A stretch of 64,000 nt of DNA from Amblyornis subalaris (lineage: Eukaryota; Chordata; Aves; Passeriformes; Ptilonorhynchidae), in the NCBI GenBank assembly GCA_018881555.1, contig JACAXG010000002.1, forward strand, positions 19,729,183-19,793,182, given 5' to 3'. The notes below the pieces were generated by a model. It was not told the DNA's origin, searched no databases, and was given only the letters and a program-made list of their open reading frames with translations. Below, piece by piece: positions 11,901 to 25,000 of the stretch. Each line of letters opens with the position of its first letter. The first letter of the stretch is position 1. A program made the position numbers and the translations under genes.

Positions 11901-14779
11901 ATTGGTCTGTCTTTGAGTATTGNACTGTCTACACATACATATTTTGAAGTCTGCAGGCAGGGTGGGAGCTGGTTAACAACTCCTGAGGTGTCAGTAGAAT
12001 GCAAGGGGCTCCAGAGCAGATTCTCTGCCCTAGCAGCCTGATTTTGGCAGAGTGAGAAGCTTTGGTTAGATGAGAGAACTGTGGGGTAGCCACACATGGC
12101 AATCTAACAGGGCTGACATGACTAGAACTGACAGAATGTTATTATTTTTGCCAGTGGTGTAGTGATACATTTCAAGATTATAAGATACCAAGACACTGCC
12201 TTATTTTCTTTCAATTGCGCTCATTTGGAGAGCAGCATATAAACCCACCAGACAGCAAGTAAGAGAAATACGTAAATGCTCTCCTACTTTACATAGAATT
12301 AGGTTAACACTGTTTACAGGAACACGGCCTGGCTGCTCCACTGGCCCTATTAGGTAGGAGCTGGCAGCTGGGAGGGAGTAAAGAGCAGCCCCATCAAATG
12401 CTGCTAGACCTTCAGGAGCCCAAAACAAATCTTTTCACCCTGTGTAGGTTGTCAGGGTNCTTTATAGGTACCTCAAGAGTGTTGCTCAATCCCCTAAAGG
12501 AGCTGTTTGACATCCACAGCTTGGATTTGCCTGCTCATGTCCTTACTCTTTCTTTTGATGACAGACAGAACCCAAACTGTGCATTTGGGCCATATAACTA
12601 TTGAGAGCACCAAAGTTACAGAAAACTAACCAAACTCAGGTAAAGCTGCAGCTGAGTGCTGTGGTGATTTCAGAGCAGAGGGAGGGACAACCCAGCTCTG
12701 CTGTGACCCGTGGAGGGGACCCTACATCCAGACACAGCATAAATACAAATACATGGGTGGGGGGGAGGGAAGTACCTTTTCTCTCATGGTAGCACTAGAG
12801 GAACAAGAGAATGACTTGAAGCTAATAGGTTCTATGAAAACAGTGAAAAGGGCTGATGATGCTTGCAACTAATATGTGCTTTCCCAGGTAATAGGTGCAT
12901 CTCAGGTAAAACCAGAATCCTTTTGAAGTGATCATCATGTCCATTTTAGGGAATAATGAATAATCTGTCCTCTTATATGAGCATAAATGTTTATTCAGTA
13001 GTGTTATGCAGAATAACTCTGGACTTTATTACTTTCCTCTCTCGCTGAAAAAACAGTTTTGTGGAGATAATAACTATATATTTATTGCCTCTTAAATCCA
13101 TAATCAAATTAGATATATCAGAAAGAATTAGATTGTTCACTCNGTTAGCCTCACTGCTGCCTTGAAATATGCTCCAGATGCTGAGCACACTGACTTAATA
13201 TTTAGTTTAAAATTAACATTTTTATACTTTAAGCTTGTTGAATATCTTCTTAGTGAATAAACTAAATGAGATATTTTGCTTTCCATCAAGCCAGCAGTTC
13301 AATTATTTCTTTCAGATAAGATACAAATGTTTCTCATGAGATTTTATAAATTATTACTTTCAACTTTCAATAAAACTTTAACGATAAATTTTGCATTACA
13401 GACAGTGCGAATCTGCCTTTTAAATTCATGTCACAGTGCAAGCTACACAGGGTTGCTTGCAGGGCAAGCAGNATCCTTATGGCAGGATGCAGAAGGAAAG
13501 CAACTAGCAGTTAGTAAGTAGCAATATCTGTGTATAGTGTTGAGTTAAAGCAGCTTACCTATAAGTTAGAGTTTCAGATAAAAACTGTAAAAGTAGACAA
13601 ATTCTCTATCTCACTTTTAAATTCAGAGTATGGGTTCCTAAATGGTCCAAAATTTTAATATTATGTAAAAAGAAAAATGTTTTTCAGTATTAAGGATCTA
13701 AGTAAATGGAATATGCTTTTGTTGATATTTTTAAAGAAGCAGTATATATGGAACTCATGTCCCAGAGAGGTTCTCTCCTTTATTATCTTAAAATAATTGA
13801 TTAANTGTTTAAAAGTTTTTATATTGTTGACCAAATTTATTTGTTGATTTCCATCTTGAAAGCAATGATGTTTTGCAAACGTGTCACACAACTCTTAGGT
13901 AGCCCTATGATAGTAATGCTCAAGTCCCACAGTGTGTTTACTCAAAACATTTCTAAAATTTTGGGGACTAAAATGCTTGCTTTTTTTTTTCTATTTGAAA
14001 GATGTCTGGAACTTGGTTTAGCTGAATTAGAAATTCAGTGTAGACAACCTCTCCCTTCCCATAGTAAACATTTATATTAGCATTAATTAGATAGATTTAT
14101 GCATACATTGATAAGGAAAATGCAAACACACCATAGAGAAGTTAACAATGACATGAATGATTAATAACGTTCAAGTAGAAATTTTGTGCAAAGACGTGGG
14201 TGGGTGGTTAATTTAGCTGCTGTGCTTGCCCTTGCTTTCTAGCCCACTTAGTGTCTTTCCTTTCAAAAGTTGTTACTAGAAAGTTTATCTGATTAGTTGT
14301 TGGTAGCAAAAGAAGTGTTTATGTCTCTATTCCATTTGTTGAAGATAAACCGCTTTCACTCTACCAGGACCTCTCCTGGTGTTGGGTGTGAGCTGTAGCT
14401 CTTTCTTTATTTCAGTGATCTTATTTCTGAAGGACTTGGTGCTGACAAAGCACAGCCTGAGAGTAGTCATTTGATCAGGCTGTAAATGCAATATATGTGG
14501 AAAAGAAAAATGTCACCAGCATTGGGGTGTGAATTTCCTTTATCTATTTATAAAGTGTTTTTATCCAAGGCATGTCAAAACCAAAGTTTAACCATATGCT
14601 AACTATTTTGCTATTCTATGAAAATACAACCAGCTGCATCCTGAAGTCAAATTACTGTGTTGATGCTGTAGAAATTTGGACCTCTAGGCTGCCAGATCCT
14701 GGTTATCAGCAGGTCAACACAAACCTCTGAGAAGGACTTTAGAAACAGAAAAAGTTTGGGCTAAATTAGGAGCTGATTG
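5946..14779. other. Long unique stretch, no gene seen
   Basis: About 8.8 kb with no transposon or exon I can support. Locally notable: AT-rich, slowly varying sequence at 8500-8760 and 8940-9120, which looks like the kind of text often found in conserved non-coding elements (an impression only). A doubled TAGAGAATCTTAT lies at about 10684-10715. A 66-codon plus frame (9118-9318) overlaps a 109-codon minus frame (9165-9494); both have fairly protein-like composition but match nothing I know. About thirty isolated N characters fall in the first 15 kb of the window. Confidence 0.5.
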
Positions 14780-14948
14780 TGCTGGTGGGTTGCCTTAGGT
14801 GAACACTGGATGCCCGCCAAGCTGTTCTACCACTACCCTTCCTCAGCTGGACAGCGGAGAGGAAAATATAATGAAAGGCTTGTGGGCTGAGATAAGGACA
14901 GGGAGAGATCACTCACCAGTTCCCATCATGGGCAAAACACACTTGGAG

Positions 14949-15520
14949 ACCAGCAGGTTGAGGGAGTTGGTTCTCCCCCTCCACTCCAGTGAGACTCCAC
15001 CTGGAGTGCTGCGTCCAGCTCTGGGGTCCCCAACGTAAGAAGGATGTTCACCTGTTAGAGCGGGTCGAGGGGAAGGTGACAAAGATGATCAGGTGGTTGG
15101 GGCACCTCTCCTGTGAAGATGGGCTGAGGCAGTTGGAGTTATTCACCCTCAGAAGAGAAGGCTGCAGGGAGACCTTATAGCAGCCCTCCAGTACCTACAG
15201 GGATCCTAAGAGAGAGCTGGAGAGGGACCTTTTTATAATGGCATATAGTGATAGGACAAGGGGGGAATGGCTTTAAACTGAAAGAGGACAGGTTTAGGTT
15301 AGATATTAGGAAGAAATTCTTTATTGTGAGGTGGGTGAGACACTGAAGTGGGTTGCCCAGAGAAGTTCTGGATGCCCTATCCCTGTCAGTGTTCAAGGCC
15401 AGGCTGAATGGTGCTTTGGGCAACCTGGTCTAGCAGATGACATGCCTGCTCACAGTAGGGGGTTGGAAATAGATGACCTTTAAGGTCCCTTCCAACCTGA
15501 ACCATTCTATGATTCAATGA
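14949..15520 (+). mobile_element. CR1 LINE inserted inside the LTR
   Basis: A well-preserved plus-strand CR1 3' end. It opens with CAGCAGGTTGAGGGAGTTG and continues with CTCCCCCTCCACTC, GTCCAGCTCTGGGG, GCACCTCTCCTGTGAAG, GATAGGACAAGGGGGGAATG, TTAGATATTAGGAAGAAAT, TTCAAGGCCAGGC, CAACCTGGTCTAGCAG and the tail ATTCTATGATTCAATGA at 15504-15520. The frame reads LECCVQLWGPQRKKD, the CR1 ORF2 C-terminal signature. It splits the LTR between GGGCAAAACACACTTGG and GGAATTTAATTTATTGCC, so it landed after the LTR. Truncated and frame-broken, hence inactive. Confidence 0.9.
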
Positions 15521-15757
15521 AAGGAATTTAATTTATTGCCAATCCAATCAAGAGAAGCCTAATAAAGAATAAACTCATTTCTTAAAAACATGTTTTCTCA
15601 CCTCTCCCTTCTTCATGGGCTTAATTTTAATCCTTATTTCTCTACCTCCTTTCCCCCAGCATTGCAGGGGTATGGGAATGAGGATTGTGGTCTGTTTATC
15701 ACATGCTGTCACTGCTGCTCCTTCCTCTTCNGGGGAAGGACTCCACACACTCTTCTC

Positions 15758-16050
15758 CTGCTCCAGTGTATGGTCCCTCTCATGGGAGATAGTCCTTTGT
15801 GAACTTCTCCAGCATGTGTCACACCTACAGGCTGCAGATCTTCACAAACTGCTCCAGTGTGGGTCTCTTCCATGGGTGCAGTCCTACAGGAACAGGCTGC
15901 TCCAGTGTGGGTCCCCTGCAGAGTCACAAGTCCTGCCAGCAAACCTGCTCCAGCATGGACTCCTTACTCCTCAACCTCCTTTGGGTGCATCCACCTGCTT
16001 TGGCATGGGGTCCTCCAGGATCTTCAGGGGAATGTCTGCTCTGGCACCTG
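15758..16050. repeat. Minisatellite-like array within the LTR, about 46-bp period
   Basis: Seven degenerate copies of a CTGCTCCAGTGTGGGTC core start near 15758, 15804, 15849, 15897, 15945, 15995 and 16036, with spacings of about 41-50 bases. The copies differ by several substitutions, so the array is old or was already diverged in the LTR. It explains the long open frames on both strands here (169 and 111 codons plus, 77 minus), since a period that is often near a multiple of three keeps frames open. Confidence 0.8.
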
Positions 16051-16328
16051 AAAGCACCTCCTTCTTTTCTGTCTTGGTGTCTGCAGTGTGGTTTCTCTCA
16101 TGTATTCTCACTCCTCTCTTCTGACAGCTGCTGATGTTGTGCAGGATTTAATTTCCCTTCTTAAATCTTTTATCCCAGAAGCACTACCAATCACTGATGG
16201 GCTCAGCCTTGGCCAGCAGCAGGTCCATCTTGGAATTGACTGGCATTGACTCTGTCGGACACAGCTTCTTACAGAATCTACCCCTGTACACCCCCACTAC
16301 CAAAACCTTGACATGCAGACCCAAAACA

Positions 16329-18499
16329 ACTGTTATCATAGAGAAAATCATGTTCTCTTAATGGGCAAATAGTGAAGCTCCTGGGTCCATAGCAAAGCCT
16401 GGAGCCCCCGGCATTGCTAGGAGATGTGAAATGTTTTCCCTGGCACGCAGTGGTCACTTGTACATGCTCCCACTGGGGCTCCTGTTTTCATTTCGGAGTA
16501 GTAATTAAGGATAGATGACAGCAATAACAAGGAAGGTTTCACAGAGTTTTATTCAGTGTTACCATGTAACAAAGAAGAAAAAAACTGAGCCAGGTGACAG
16601 ACTTTTGTTCATACTGTATTTGTCCTAATTTTTGCTGTTTGACCTGAGCAATTATAGAGGATGATGGGACCAGCTAAAAGCTGAGACTGTTTTTCTGGGT
16701 ACAGTATTGCAAAGAAAGATATATTGTTAAAGGTAGCAATATAGCAATGTTCACTTAGTCAGACACCATGGAGGCACTGCTCCAATTTATTGTGCTTCCT
16801 GTCTGACCCATCTCAGCTGTCTGGGTTGTCTTTTATCATTCAAAAATGTCGCATGTATGTTGAGTTATACGCCTCTATCAGTGTCCAAGCAACAAGCAAA
16901 GCAAACTTTTTATGTGTTCATTAAATACACAAGGTTAAAAGCAGTTTTAAATAACAGAAACTNGATTCCTTTTTTTTTGAGGAAGGTTGAAATAAAATAT
17001 AAATCACTCTTCAAGGTAATTTCAGTGTACAGTGAAAACAACCATTTTAACAATACCATTTTAACAATATTTTCATCTTCTGATTGGCCTTCTGCTGTGT
17101 GTGCATGGGAGGGACAGCAGAATTTACGTAGTTTAATCTCACTCAAGAAAAAGAGTTGCACATTATAATTTTGTAACATGCATCTGAAAGTATCAAATGA
17201 CTCATTTTACTTGTGTGTTATAAATTGCAGCTCCTCCTCAGACACAAGGGCTGCAGTCAGGCTGAGATCTTGGATTGCTGTGCCTTTGCCAGGCTGTCAT
17301 GTCTCACCAACCCAAGCCTTGGACCTGTGGTTCTGCTCAGTCCCTATTCTAAAAAACCTTTACAGAGATTTTGTTTGCTATCCTGTGACAAAGCACGAGC
17401 CTTTGTGGGAGGACTGAAGATATTTGTCAAGCTTGAAAACTGGGTGCTCAGACAGAGGGAGGAGTGGAGGGACAGGAGTAACCACAGCCCTTTTGCTCCT
17501 CTGTTTCACCTCTATTTCCTGGAAGGGCTCCTCCCCTTGTTTTGGAGAAGCTTGGGGCTGCTCAGTGTATTCACTGATAGATATGGCCATAANAGNAAAG
17601 AAAAGGCTGGCTGTACACCTGCCTACTCACTTGGGTTATGAAGAGCTGCGTGCCTTCATCTTACTCCTTGAAATATGGGCTATGGTTACCCAGAATGGGG
17701 AACATGATACTAATCTTTTTTCACCCAAACGAAAGACATGTCAATGGCTTCAAGAGCAGATCCCAATAGCTCTCTGCAGCAGCATGGTGTTGATTCAGGG
17801 AATGATTTCCTCAGAGCTGTTGGGCAGTGCTGCTGTTTCACAACAAGAATAATCTCTCTGTATTAACTAAGTTCTTGGTACAAATGTTTTTAATTTTTAG
17901 AAAATGTGGAAATGTTGTCATTTTGGCCTGAAATTGCTACATTTGCCNTCCTGTATGTCCTGTAATGTGATTAAATTGTTGCCTAGTTGTGCTGTCATAA
18001 CTTTGAGCTACTGTCATAACTTACTNTTATGCTGTCATAGCTATTACAATAGTGCCATCTGTATTTAACANCTGTCAGCAGTGTGCCTTAGTAGTTCTTA
18101 TGTAGCAAACTGCTGTTGTTTTGACCAGATGTTTATTTTCTGCAAATACATCAGCTAAGTCCAATATCTAATAAAAAACTGAGATTAGTAAAACTGATGA
18201 CAACATCCTATTTTTCAAGCATGTCTAACAAAATCCTTCTTTCATTTAAACCATGATACTCTGCTATAGCCTGTGCTATCCTACATATGCAGAATGAGAC
18301 AGGTGTTTCAGCTTCTTCATTAAAAACAACCAAGTGTCTCCAACCTTTCTGTCTCCCTGGCTCTTCCCCACAGGGGCCCACCAGACACCCCAGTCTGGTG
18401 GCATATTTTCTGCAGTGACCGGAGTGGTGAAACAAACCTGGACAAATCAGTGGTTTGATTCTCTTAGGCATCAAAAATTCAGAATTTTTTACAGGGTCC
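16329..18499. other. Unique sequence, no gene seen
   Basis: No transposon recognised. A small direct repeat ACCATTTTAACAAT(A) is doubled at about 17041-17069. A degenerate repeat of CTGTCATAACTT/CTGTCATAGC occurs three times at about 17992-18041. Two overlapping 142-codon plus frames (17213-17641 and 17424-17852) resemble nothing known. Confidence 0.5.
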
Positions 18500-18615
18500 A
18501 GTTTACAGAGGTAGTTAGGTGCCTATAAATGCAAAAAGGTCTGGGTAGGATTTGCTAAATCCTAAACGGATTATATACTTAACTCCTATTGACCTCCTTT
18601 CAAATGGTTTTGATT
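18500..18615. mobile_element. Possible ancient MITE-like repeat fragment
   Basis: The text GTTAGGTGCCTATAAA, GGATTTGCTAAATCCTAAAC and ACTTAACTCCTATTGACC resembles, in order, a very old sauropsid interspersed repeat. That repeat has arms built on 'TTAGGTGCCTAA' and 'TTAACTCCCATTGAC'. The resemblance is from memory and the copy is badly decayed, so ends and family are uncertain. Confidence 0.3.
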
Positions 18616-21460
18616 CTTTTGTCTGCAAAACAAACTGAAAAATCTGAAACAATCTGCTTCTGAAAACTGAANAGTTGCCGATTTTGGTCAAGACAAAACT
18701 AACACATGAAAAACCCACCCATGAAATGCAAACACTTCTGTATGCNATGTTACAGAAGACAGGAGATGCAAAAGGAAGTGAAGAGTTGTCATGGCTTGAC
18801 AAGAGTGAAGAGACCCTTCCTTCCAGTTCTCCCTCCTCCTTTCCCCTCTTTCACCCATGTCACTACCANTTACAAAGACAATACATCAGCAGAGAAATGT
18901 TGAGTTTCTTTCCAGAGGCCTATTTTTTGTCTGCACTGGGTGGGAAAGCCAGACCAGACCTTTTTCCTTCTCAGTCAGCAACATGGAACTGGTGGCAGAC
19001 AGGCTGGGTCACAGAACAATTGCAATTCAAAAATTTCAATAGAGAAGAGAAGAGAAGGTAGCTACACTTGGCACCTATCTCCTCTTGTTAGCATTTGTTT
19101 ATTTTAAATTTGAGGTAGCCAAGGAAAGGCGACATAAGTTCAGCTTGTGGGATGCCTTCCCACTCCATCCTATTCACAGACAGTAGTGTCTATGTTAAAA
19201 AATTCCAGAAAAAGAAAATCTAACTATTAAGCAGATGAAAGTGTGAATCACAAAAAATGGCAAGGAATGGTGACTTGTACTTGCTGTGTTTCTATTCTTG
19301 AGACCTTCCTTGAGATGAAGGTGTTGTCTGAGGAGGAAAACAAATCTCCTGGGACAGCTGGAGCCTTTATCCACTACCTTGCCTTAGCCTTTATCTACTT
19401 ACCTCCTGTGGTGCAGAGCTTGTTCTGGGTAGGACAGAAACAAAGCGCACAGGAAAACAGGCATGAAAGAAGACATTTTAAAAATGGTCTAGCGCACTCA
19501 ATTCTTTCAGGCTGAGGGCAGCACACGCTGGTTAGAAATGTGAATCACACTGAGAAAGTGCCAGAAGCCCGAGGTTTGCTCCTACCTAATTGGCTTGTTA
19601 AGCTGTTAAAACTGAAAGCACCAAATCCTTGGATATTTCTTGCCTGTACTTTTTTTTTTGCATTCACAGATGCGAAAAGAAACCTGTGCACATCTAAGAT
19701 CTGATACAAAACTGGCTTTGCTATGTTTCACCTCCTGTGTGAGAATGTCTTAATTCACTTTATTCCATGCTTGTGCAGCACTCAGTGCAGCGGGGTCTTG
19801 AGCTGTGCCTGGGGTTTNTGTTAATGAGCATCATAGCCACCATCACACATGAAACATCTAAAACACTATGATGTCTGTCCGCGTAGCTTTTCTCTTTGGG
19901 AGGTAATGTTGTTGTCATTATCACATCATTTCTGTGTTCTGTCTGTTAGCTATTATCATTATTTAGATTTTGATAGTGCTGACGATGATCCATGCATAAT
20001 AGGTCTAAGCAATTTACAGTAAAGAGGTAATCCATTAGCAGTAAGTACCCACACAGCATATTGACATAATGCCTTTACCGCATTCTTTGCTTGTCACCTA
20101 AATTTGTGTAAAATTTTGGAATCACAAAACACCTTCCACCTGCGAAAATGCCAGATGAGCATAGAAGTAAGTTTTTGTCAGAGTTTTAACCATCCCACAA
20201 CTCCAAATCAATCTACTCAGGTTTCCTGTGTATTTGCAGAAACGCCTATTTCTGAATTGTGAACCAAACTTATATAATTTTTCCTCTTTTAGTTCAGTTG
20301 ATGTTCATGACTGTTTGGCTGCTGTAGATCATGGGCTAGTGACACCATGTCTCTAACTGACCCAGCTCAGAGGACGAAACCAGTTAAGAGCAGCAGGATT
20401 TCATGTGAAAGCTAAAATCCAGTTGCTCATATTAAGGTGACTTNCTTTCTCTCTTTTCCGGGGATTTTGATAGAAATGCTTATTTTCATACTTGAATCCC
20501 TCACTGACTGAACACTGCCTTGTGAACTGCTTATGGTATCTTGAATCAAAACAGCTATGTGTCTTCCGTGTAGTTCCACGATCTTGATTTTTTCATGGAT
20601 TTTGCGCATTAACAACTGCCATTCCCTGTTGTGTTAATGAAAGAAGAATGCCTAATTCTGTAATAAAAAATGGGGCACTCAGTGTGTTGTTGTGCACAGG
20701 ATGGGGTCTCTGACAATGTTCAAAGAGACAAAAAATGAGAGAAAATATAGAGCTGGAAAATATTTTTAAGGTGTTACTTTTTTTTTTTTTTAAATTTCAG
20801 AAGCACTTACATCTTATGGACTTGTCAAATGATTTATCATCCTCTTTCTGAGGCTGCCTCTGATGCTGTTCTTCAGCATCTGATTTTTGTGCGTCTTTTT
20901 CCTGGTTTCTAGGTCACTGAGCCCAGAGGCAGCTCACAATTTGTTGTTGTATCAGATGCATGCAGAGTGAGGGATATTTTGCTCTTCATCTATTAATGTG
21001 CAGTTAATGCAAACAAGTGATAAAGCAAATCTGTAGCCTTCTTTTTTTATAAGTATATTTAATGTGTGAAGGCAGTTAGACATGAATAAAGAGTAGGAAA
21101 TAAGATCAAGTCAAGCCAGAGAGGAATCAATAAGTGATACTGTTTTATAAGCAAGTATTTGATTATTCCTTGCAGCAATTTGCCAGAGAGGCAGGTTTCT
21201 TGTTTCTCAGTAGGAACTCAATTAACAAGTGCAGAACAGCAGTAAATTTCTGACACATACATTTAAGAATTAGCAGTATCTTACAGTCAAATATTGCATT
21301 GTTTCAATCCCCAAACAAAGGTTTCAGGAGTCTAAAGATTTCCAAATTAATGAATGAGAGTTTGACTACAGCCTAATGTCTTTGAGAGGCTGGTATCTTT
21401 GTGGGGAGTAGGTAGTANAAAAGGTCAGTAAAGGTAAGAGCTAAAAACTTTTATTTACCA
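18616..21460. other. Unique sequence, no gene seen
   Basis: No exon supported. Around 19953-20035 (TTATCATTATTTAGATTTTG, GTGCTGACGATGATCC, AAGCAATTTACAGTAAAG) there is a faint likeness to an ancient amniote interspersed repeat, too weak to annotate separately. T runs lie at 19650 and 20779. Confidence 0.45.
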
Positions 21461-22090
21461 AGCTTGAGGTGACCCTGCAATGTGTGCTCGCAGCCCAGAA
21501 AGCGAACTGTGTATCCTGGGGTGCATCAAGAGAAGTGTGGCCAGCAGGGCGAGGGACGTGATCCTCCCCCTCTACTCTGCCCTCATGACACCACATCTGA
21601 AATGCTGCATCCACCTCTGGGGTCCCCAACACAGGAAGGACATGGATCTGCTAAAGTGAGTCCAGAGGAGGCCATGAACANGGTCAGAGGACTGGAGCAC
21701 CTCTCCTATGAAGACAGACTGGGAGTGCTCAGCCTGGACAAGAGAAGGTTCCAGGGAGACCTCACAGCACCTTTGGTAACTACAGGGAACCTACAAAAGA
21801 GCTGGAGAGGGACTTTTTACAAGGGCATGGCGTGATAGGACAAGGGGTGATGTCTTTAAACAGGGTAGGTTTATGCAAGGTATTAGGAAGAAATTCTTTA
21901 CTGTGAGGTGGATGAGGCACTGGAACAGGTTGGCCAGAGAAGCTGTCGATGCCTCACCCCTGGCAGCGTTCACGGCCAGGTTGGATGAGGCTCTGAGCAA
22001 CCTGGTCTAGTAGGAAGGTGTCCCATCCAAATGTAGGGGTGTAGGTGATCTTTAAGGTCCCTTGCAACCCAATCCATTCTATGATTATCA
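21461..22090 (+). mobile_element. CR1 LINE 3' fragment
   Basis: A plus-strand CR1 of about 630 bases. It begins near GCTTGAGGTGACCCTGCA and passes through CTCCCCCTCTACTCTGCCC, GGGGTCCCCAACACAGGAAG, GAGCACCTCTCCTATGAAG, GCTCAGCCTGGACAAGAGAAG, GATAGGACAAGGGGTGATG and TTAGGAAGAAATTCTTTACT. It ends with GGTCCCTTGCAACCC and ATTCTATGATTATCA. It spans the ORF2 C-terminus and 3' UTR. Frameshifts and stops show it is inactive. The single N at 21681 stands where the family has a base, so it masks a substitution rather than an insertion. The 3' tail forms a short dyad (TCTATGA-TTA-TCATAGA) with the flank. Confidence 0.92.
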
Positions 22091-25000
22091 TAGATATTAA
22101 TGTTTTCTTTCAGCTTTTGCAAGACATGCAGAGGAATATTGTGCTCACACAAACTCTCATTTTATAGGTTCATGAAAGTATAATATACAAGGCACATTTA
22201 TGGTTAAAAGGAAATTCAATTAAAATGTGTTCAATTCTAGTAATTTATATTCATACTATAATGGAAGTTGTAACACAAAGCTGATCTGCCAATATTTNTT
22301 GCAAGTAAATGAGAGTTTGTAGGGCCTTTTTCTCCACTCATCTAGTATTTGCTGCTTTCAAGCATTTTGTGACTGAATTTTATGAGCATGAATGATCATA
22401 GAAAGCAAGTTTTATGCTCCTGTGATCATAGGGAAAATGTGACTTATGTGACTTGGAGAAAATGAGCTTTCTTATTAAATGCAGTGTTTCCAAAACCCTA
22501 GGAATAAATACATTTTTCTTTGAACTAGATAGCATAGACAGTCACAGCAAGACAATGAAGCAGAGATTTCTCCTCTACAGTATCAGGTATCAGGCACAAA
22601 ATAAACCATTCAAGATAACAAATACAGTGGAGAAAATGGAGATCTGTGTGGAAAAGCTACGTGAAATGAGAAATAAGATTTGTCAGACATGATTAACTGT
22701 GGACCTCACTGAGCTATGATGCTGAGTTTCTAAATGTTTTACCATTCTAGAATTTAAAGTGAATGATGATGCCTCATTAAGAGATTTTCCTTAATGCTTA
22801 TTTGNCTAAGCCAATTGTTTACACTGTCCTCACTCCCTGGGCATTTGCTCAACAATCCATCTGAAGGTCCAAGACATGCCATTTCCCTAGATGACTAGTG
22901 GCTCGGGGTGTTTTGGTTTGGAAAATACAAAGGGAGACACATTTCAGATAACTCAAGTGCCTCTCGTGTATGTTCATGTCTGAGAACTGAGCTTATGCAG
23001 CTTCATGTTTAAGCCCATATNGGACATGTACACAGGATCCCTGCATACAATCCCAGGAACTCTGGCAGTGGCAGCCAGGACTACACCTGTCCTTCAGAGT
23101 ACCTGAGTCATGAAGTCTGACTAATGTAAAAAAATACCAAACTAATTCCTAAAGCTTATGCCCCTGCTTATGACTGCAGTGAGTCTCTTCAGGTGCAAAC
23201 AGGGTATTACTCTCTGTATTTACAGAACTGTGCTCAAAATAACCTCTTTCACCCTTGAAGTAAAACCCCAGCTCTGTTAAAAGTCAGCAGCTAGATGGTC
23301 TTTCTCCAATCCCTTTAATTAACCAAGCTGTGCTGATTGTTGTCACCCTGCTGCTATGAAATGTTACCAACCTTAGCGCCTGANAGGATACAAAGCCTCA
23401 AAGACATTGGACTTTCCCTGAAACGGAGGCTGGCTGGCTGCCGATGAGAACTGCTACAGATTATTTATTCCCAGAGGAAAGCTGGGCTGACTTGACATGG
23501 AAGTCAGGGGAGGAGTGACTGCAGATCTATATTATTTGGGGCATTAGGGCTTCCTCAGACCTAAATGGATCCAAATGACCAGCTGTTGTCATGGCCATTG
23601 GCACATCACAAATGTGGCTTCAGGTTTCTTCAAAGTGTAAGCGAGAGGCAATGGGGAAGAGGCAGGGAGACAGCCACCCCCCCCGAGGCTGCAGGGTTTT
23701 CTGCTGGTTTCACGCTGCCTTCTTTCTTGTGGAGGAGTGCTGGCCGGGGACAGACCCAGCCAGCTCCCTGGGGCTCAGGCACCGGCAGAAATAAGCAGCC
23801 ACTGTTTCATTGCTCCCAGCAGCCTGTTATATACCCAAACTTGCCCCAGCCCTTAGAGGAACATTGCCTCTGCTTGCAGGACTAAATCAACTCACTTCCT
23901 GCTTTNATTTTAGCAAAATCACATCCTTACTGGGAAATCTGCACTTGGGATCCTGTTGCAGTGATAGTCTACTAAGCGGCATTTCTCTCAACATGCATGA
24001 TTTTCAATACAGTCATAGCTTTAACTTATTAATGATAATTAAATAAATGGAAAGAAACACGAAGCATATGCTGGTCAAACTCAAAAAATGCTATGCAGAA
24101 ACTTTTGACCTTAGTGAAAGTTTGCATACTAGGTAGGCTAAACACTTTGACTGCACGTGACTTTACACGGCAACAAAGCAGAAACCCACATCTTGAAATC
24201 TCCATCAATTCTTGTTTCCAAGACCTCCCATTCTGTCTGGATGGGACTGGGGAACAATGGTGTCACACGTAAAGAACACTTCCCAGGTTTTTGTTCTCAG
24301 GAGGCAGCTCCATGCAGTCGTTCACTGCTCATGAATGCGTGGGATGTACCCGCTTATTTCAGTGCTGCAAGGCACAGGCCAAGGGCTTTATCCCCTCATA
24401 AAATTGATCGTAAGAATATATGTTCGCCTCACTGAAGTTGGTTTTTTTTTTTTTTTTAAGACAGCTAGACTGTGGAGACAGAATATAAATTTACACATGG
24501 AAGCATTTCAAATCTTAGCACACACATTTGTGAGCTTGATTTACTAGCACACATCACGACAGTTATGAGTATATTTTAAATAGAGATACAGCCTGTCTCT
24601 GAAAGATATGCTTTGTCAATTGTGGCTGCAAATTTTATGTAATTTTAGAGTGCTTTCTTTTCTATGTATTGATATTGCAGTGATATCAGAGGTAACAAAT
24701 TAGGNAGATGCAGAATTCTCTGAAATATTAGCTAAAACCAAATATACAGTATTTGTCATGTGATACCTGTAAAAATCTTCAAATGTTATTTTAACTTTAT
24801 ATTCCATTCAGGTGCAGGCACAATGATTAGCTGAAATATGTCAGAGCAAATGCAATCAAAGTAAAGTACACAGACAGAAAGAAGGTGGCTAGAAGGGCTT
24901 GGCATTTTCGAACAAGACTTAAACTTTGTTATCTGCACATCAATATTTTGTGCAGCTGTGGCTCGTAAAGAGCATGTGCTTGTTTATTTTATTAACGATG

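Larger units (their letters stand above)
14780..16328 (-). mobile_element. Solo retroviral LTR (avian ERV), interrupted by a CR1
   Basis: I recognise an avian endogenous-retrovirus LTR read on the minus strand. It starts near 16328 (TGTTTTGGGT on the minus strand) and ends near 14780 (complement of TGCTGGTGGGTTG). Landmarks from right to left on the plus text: CCACTACCAAAACCTTG (16294-16310), ACTCTGTCGGACACAG (16250-16265), GATGGGCTCAGCCTTGGCC (16196-16214), a block of repeated CTGCTCCAG units (15758-16050), GGCAATAAATTAA on the minus strand (a poly(A) signal, complement at about 15528-15540), then after the CR1 break GAGATCACTCACC (14907-14919) and CCTCAGCTGGACAG (14840-14853). Without the CR1 its length is about 0.97 kb. 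There is no gag, pol or env nearby, so this is a solo LTR. I could not confirm a target-site duplication, and the family name and class are not assigned. It codes for no functional product; the open frames across it are incidental. Confidence 0.75.

Noticed and set aside
15615..16134. Frames of 169 and 111 codons in plus orientation
   Set aside because: They lie wholly inside the retroviral LTR and its tandem array; LTRs are non-coding here and the frames are antisense to the LTR.
19953..20035. Faint likeness to an ancient amniote interspersed repeat
   Set aside because: Only a few words match from memory; not enough for a family call.
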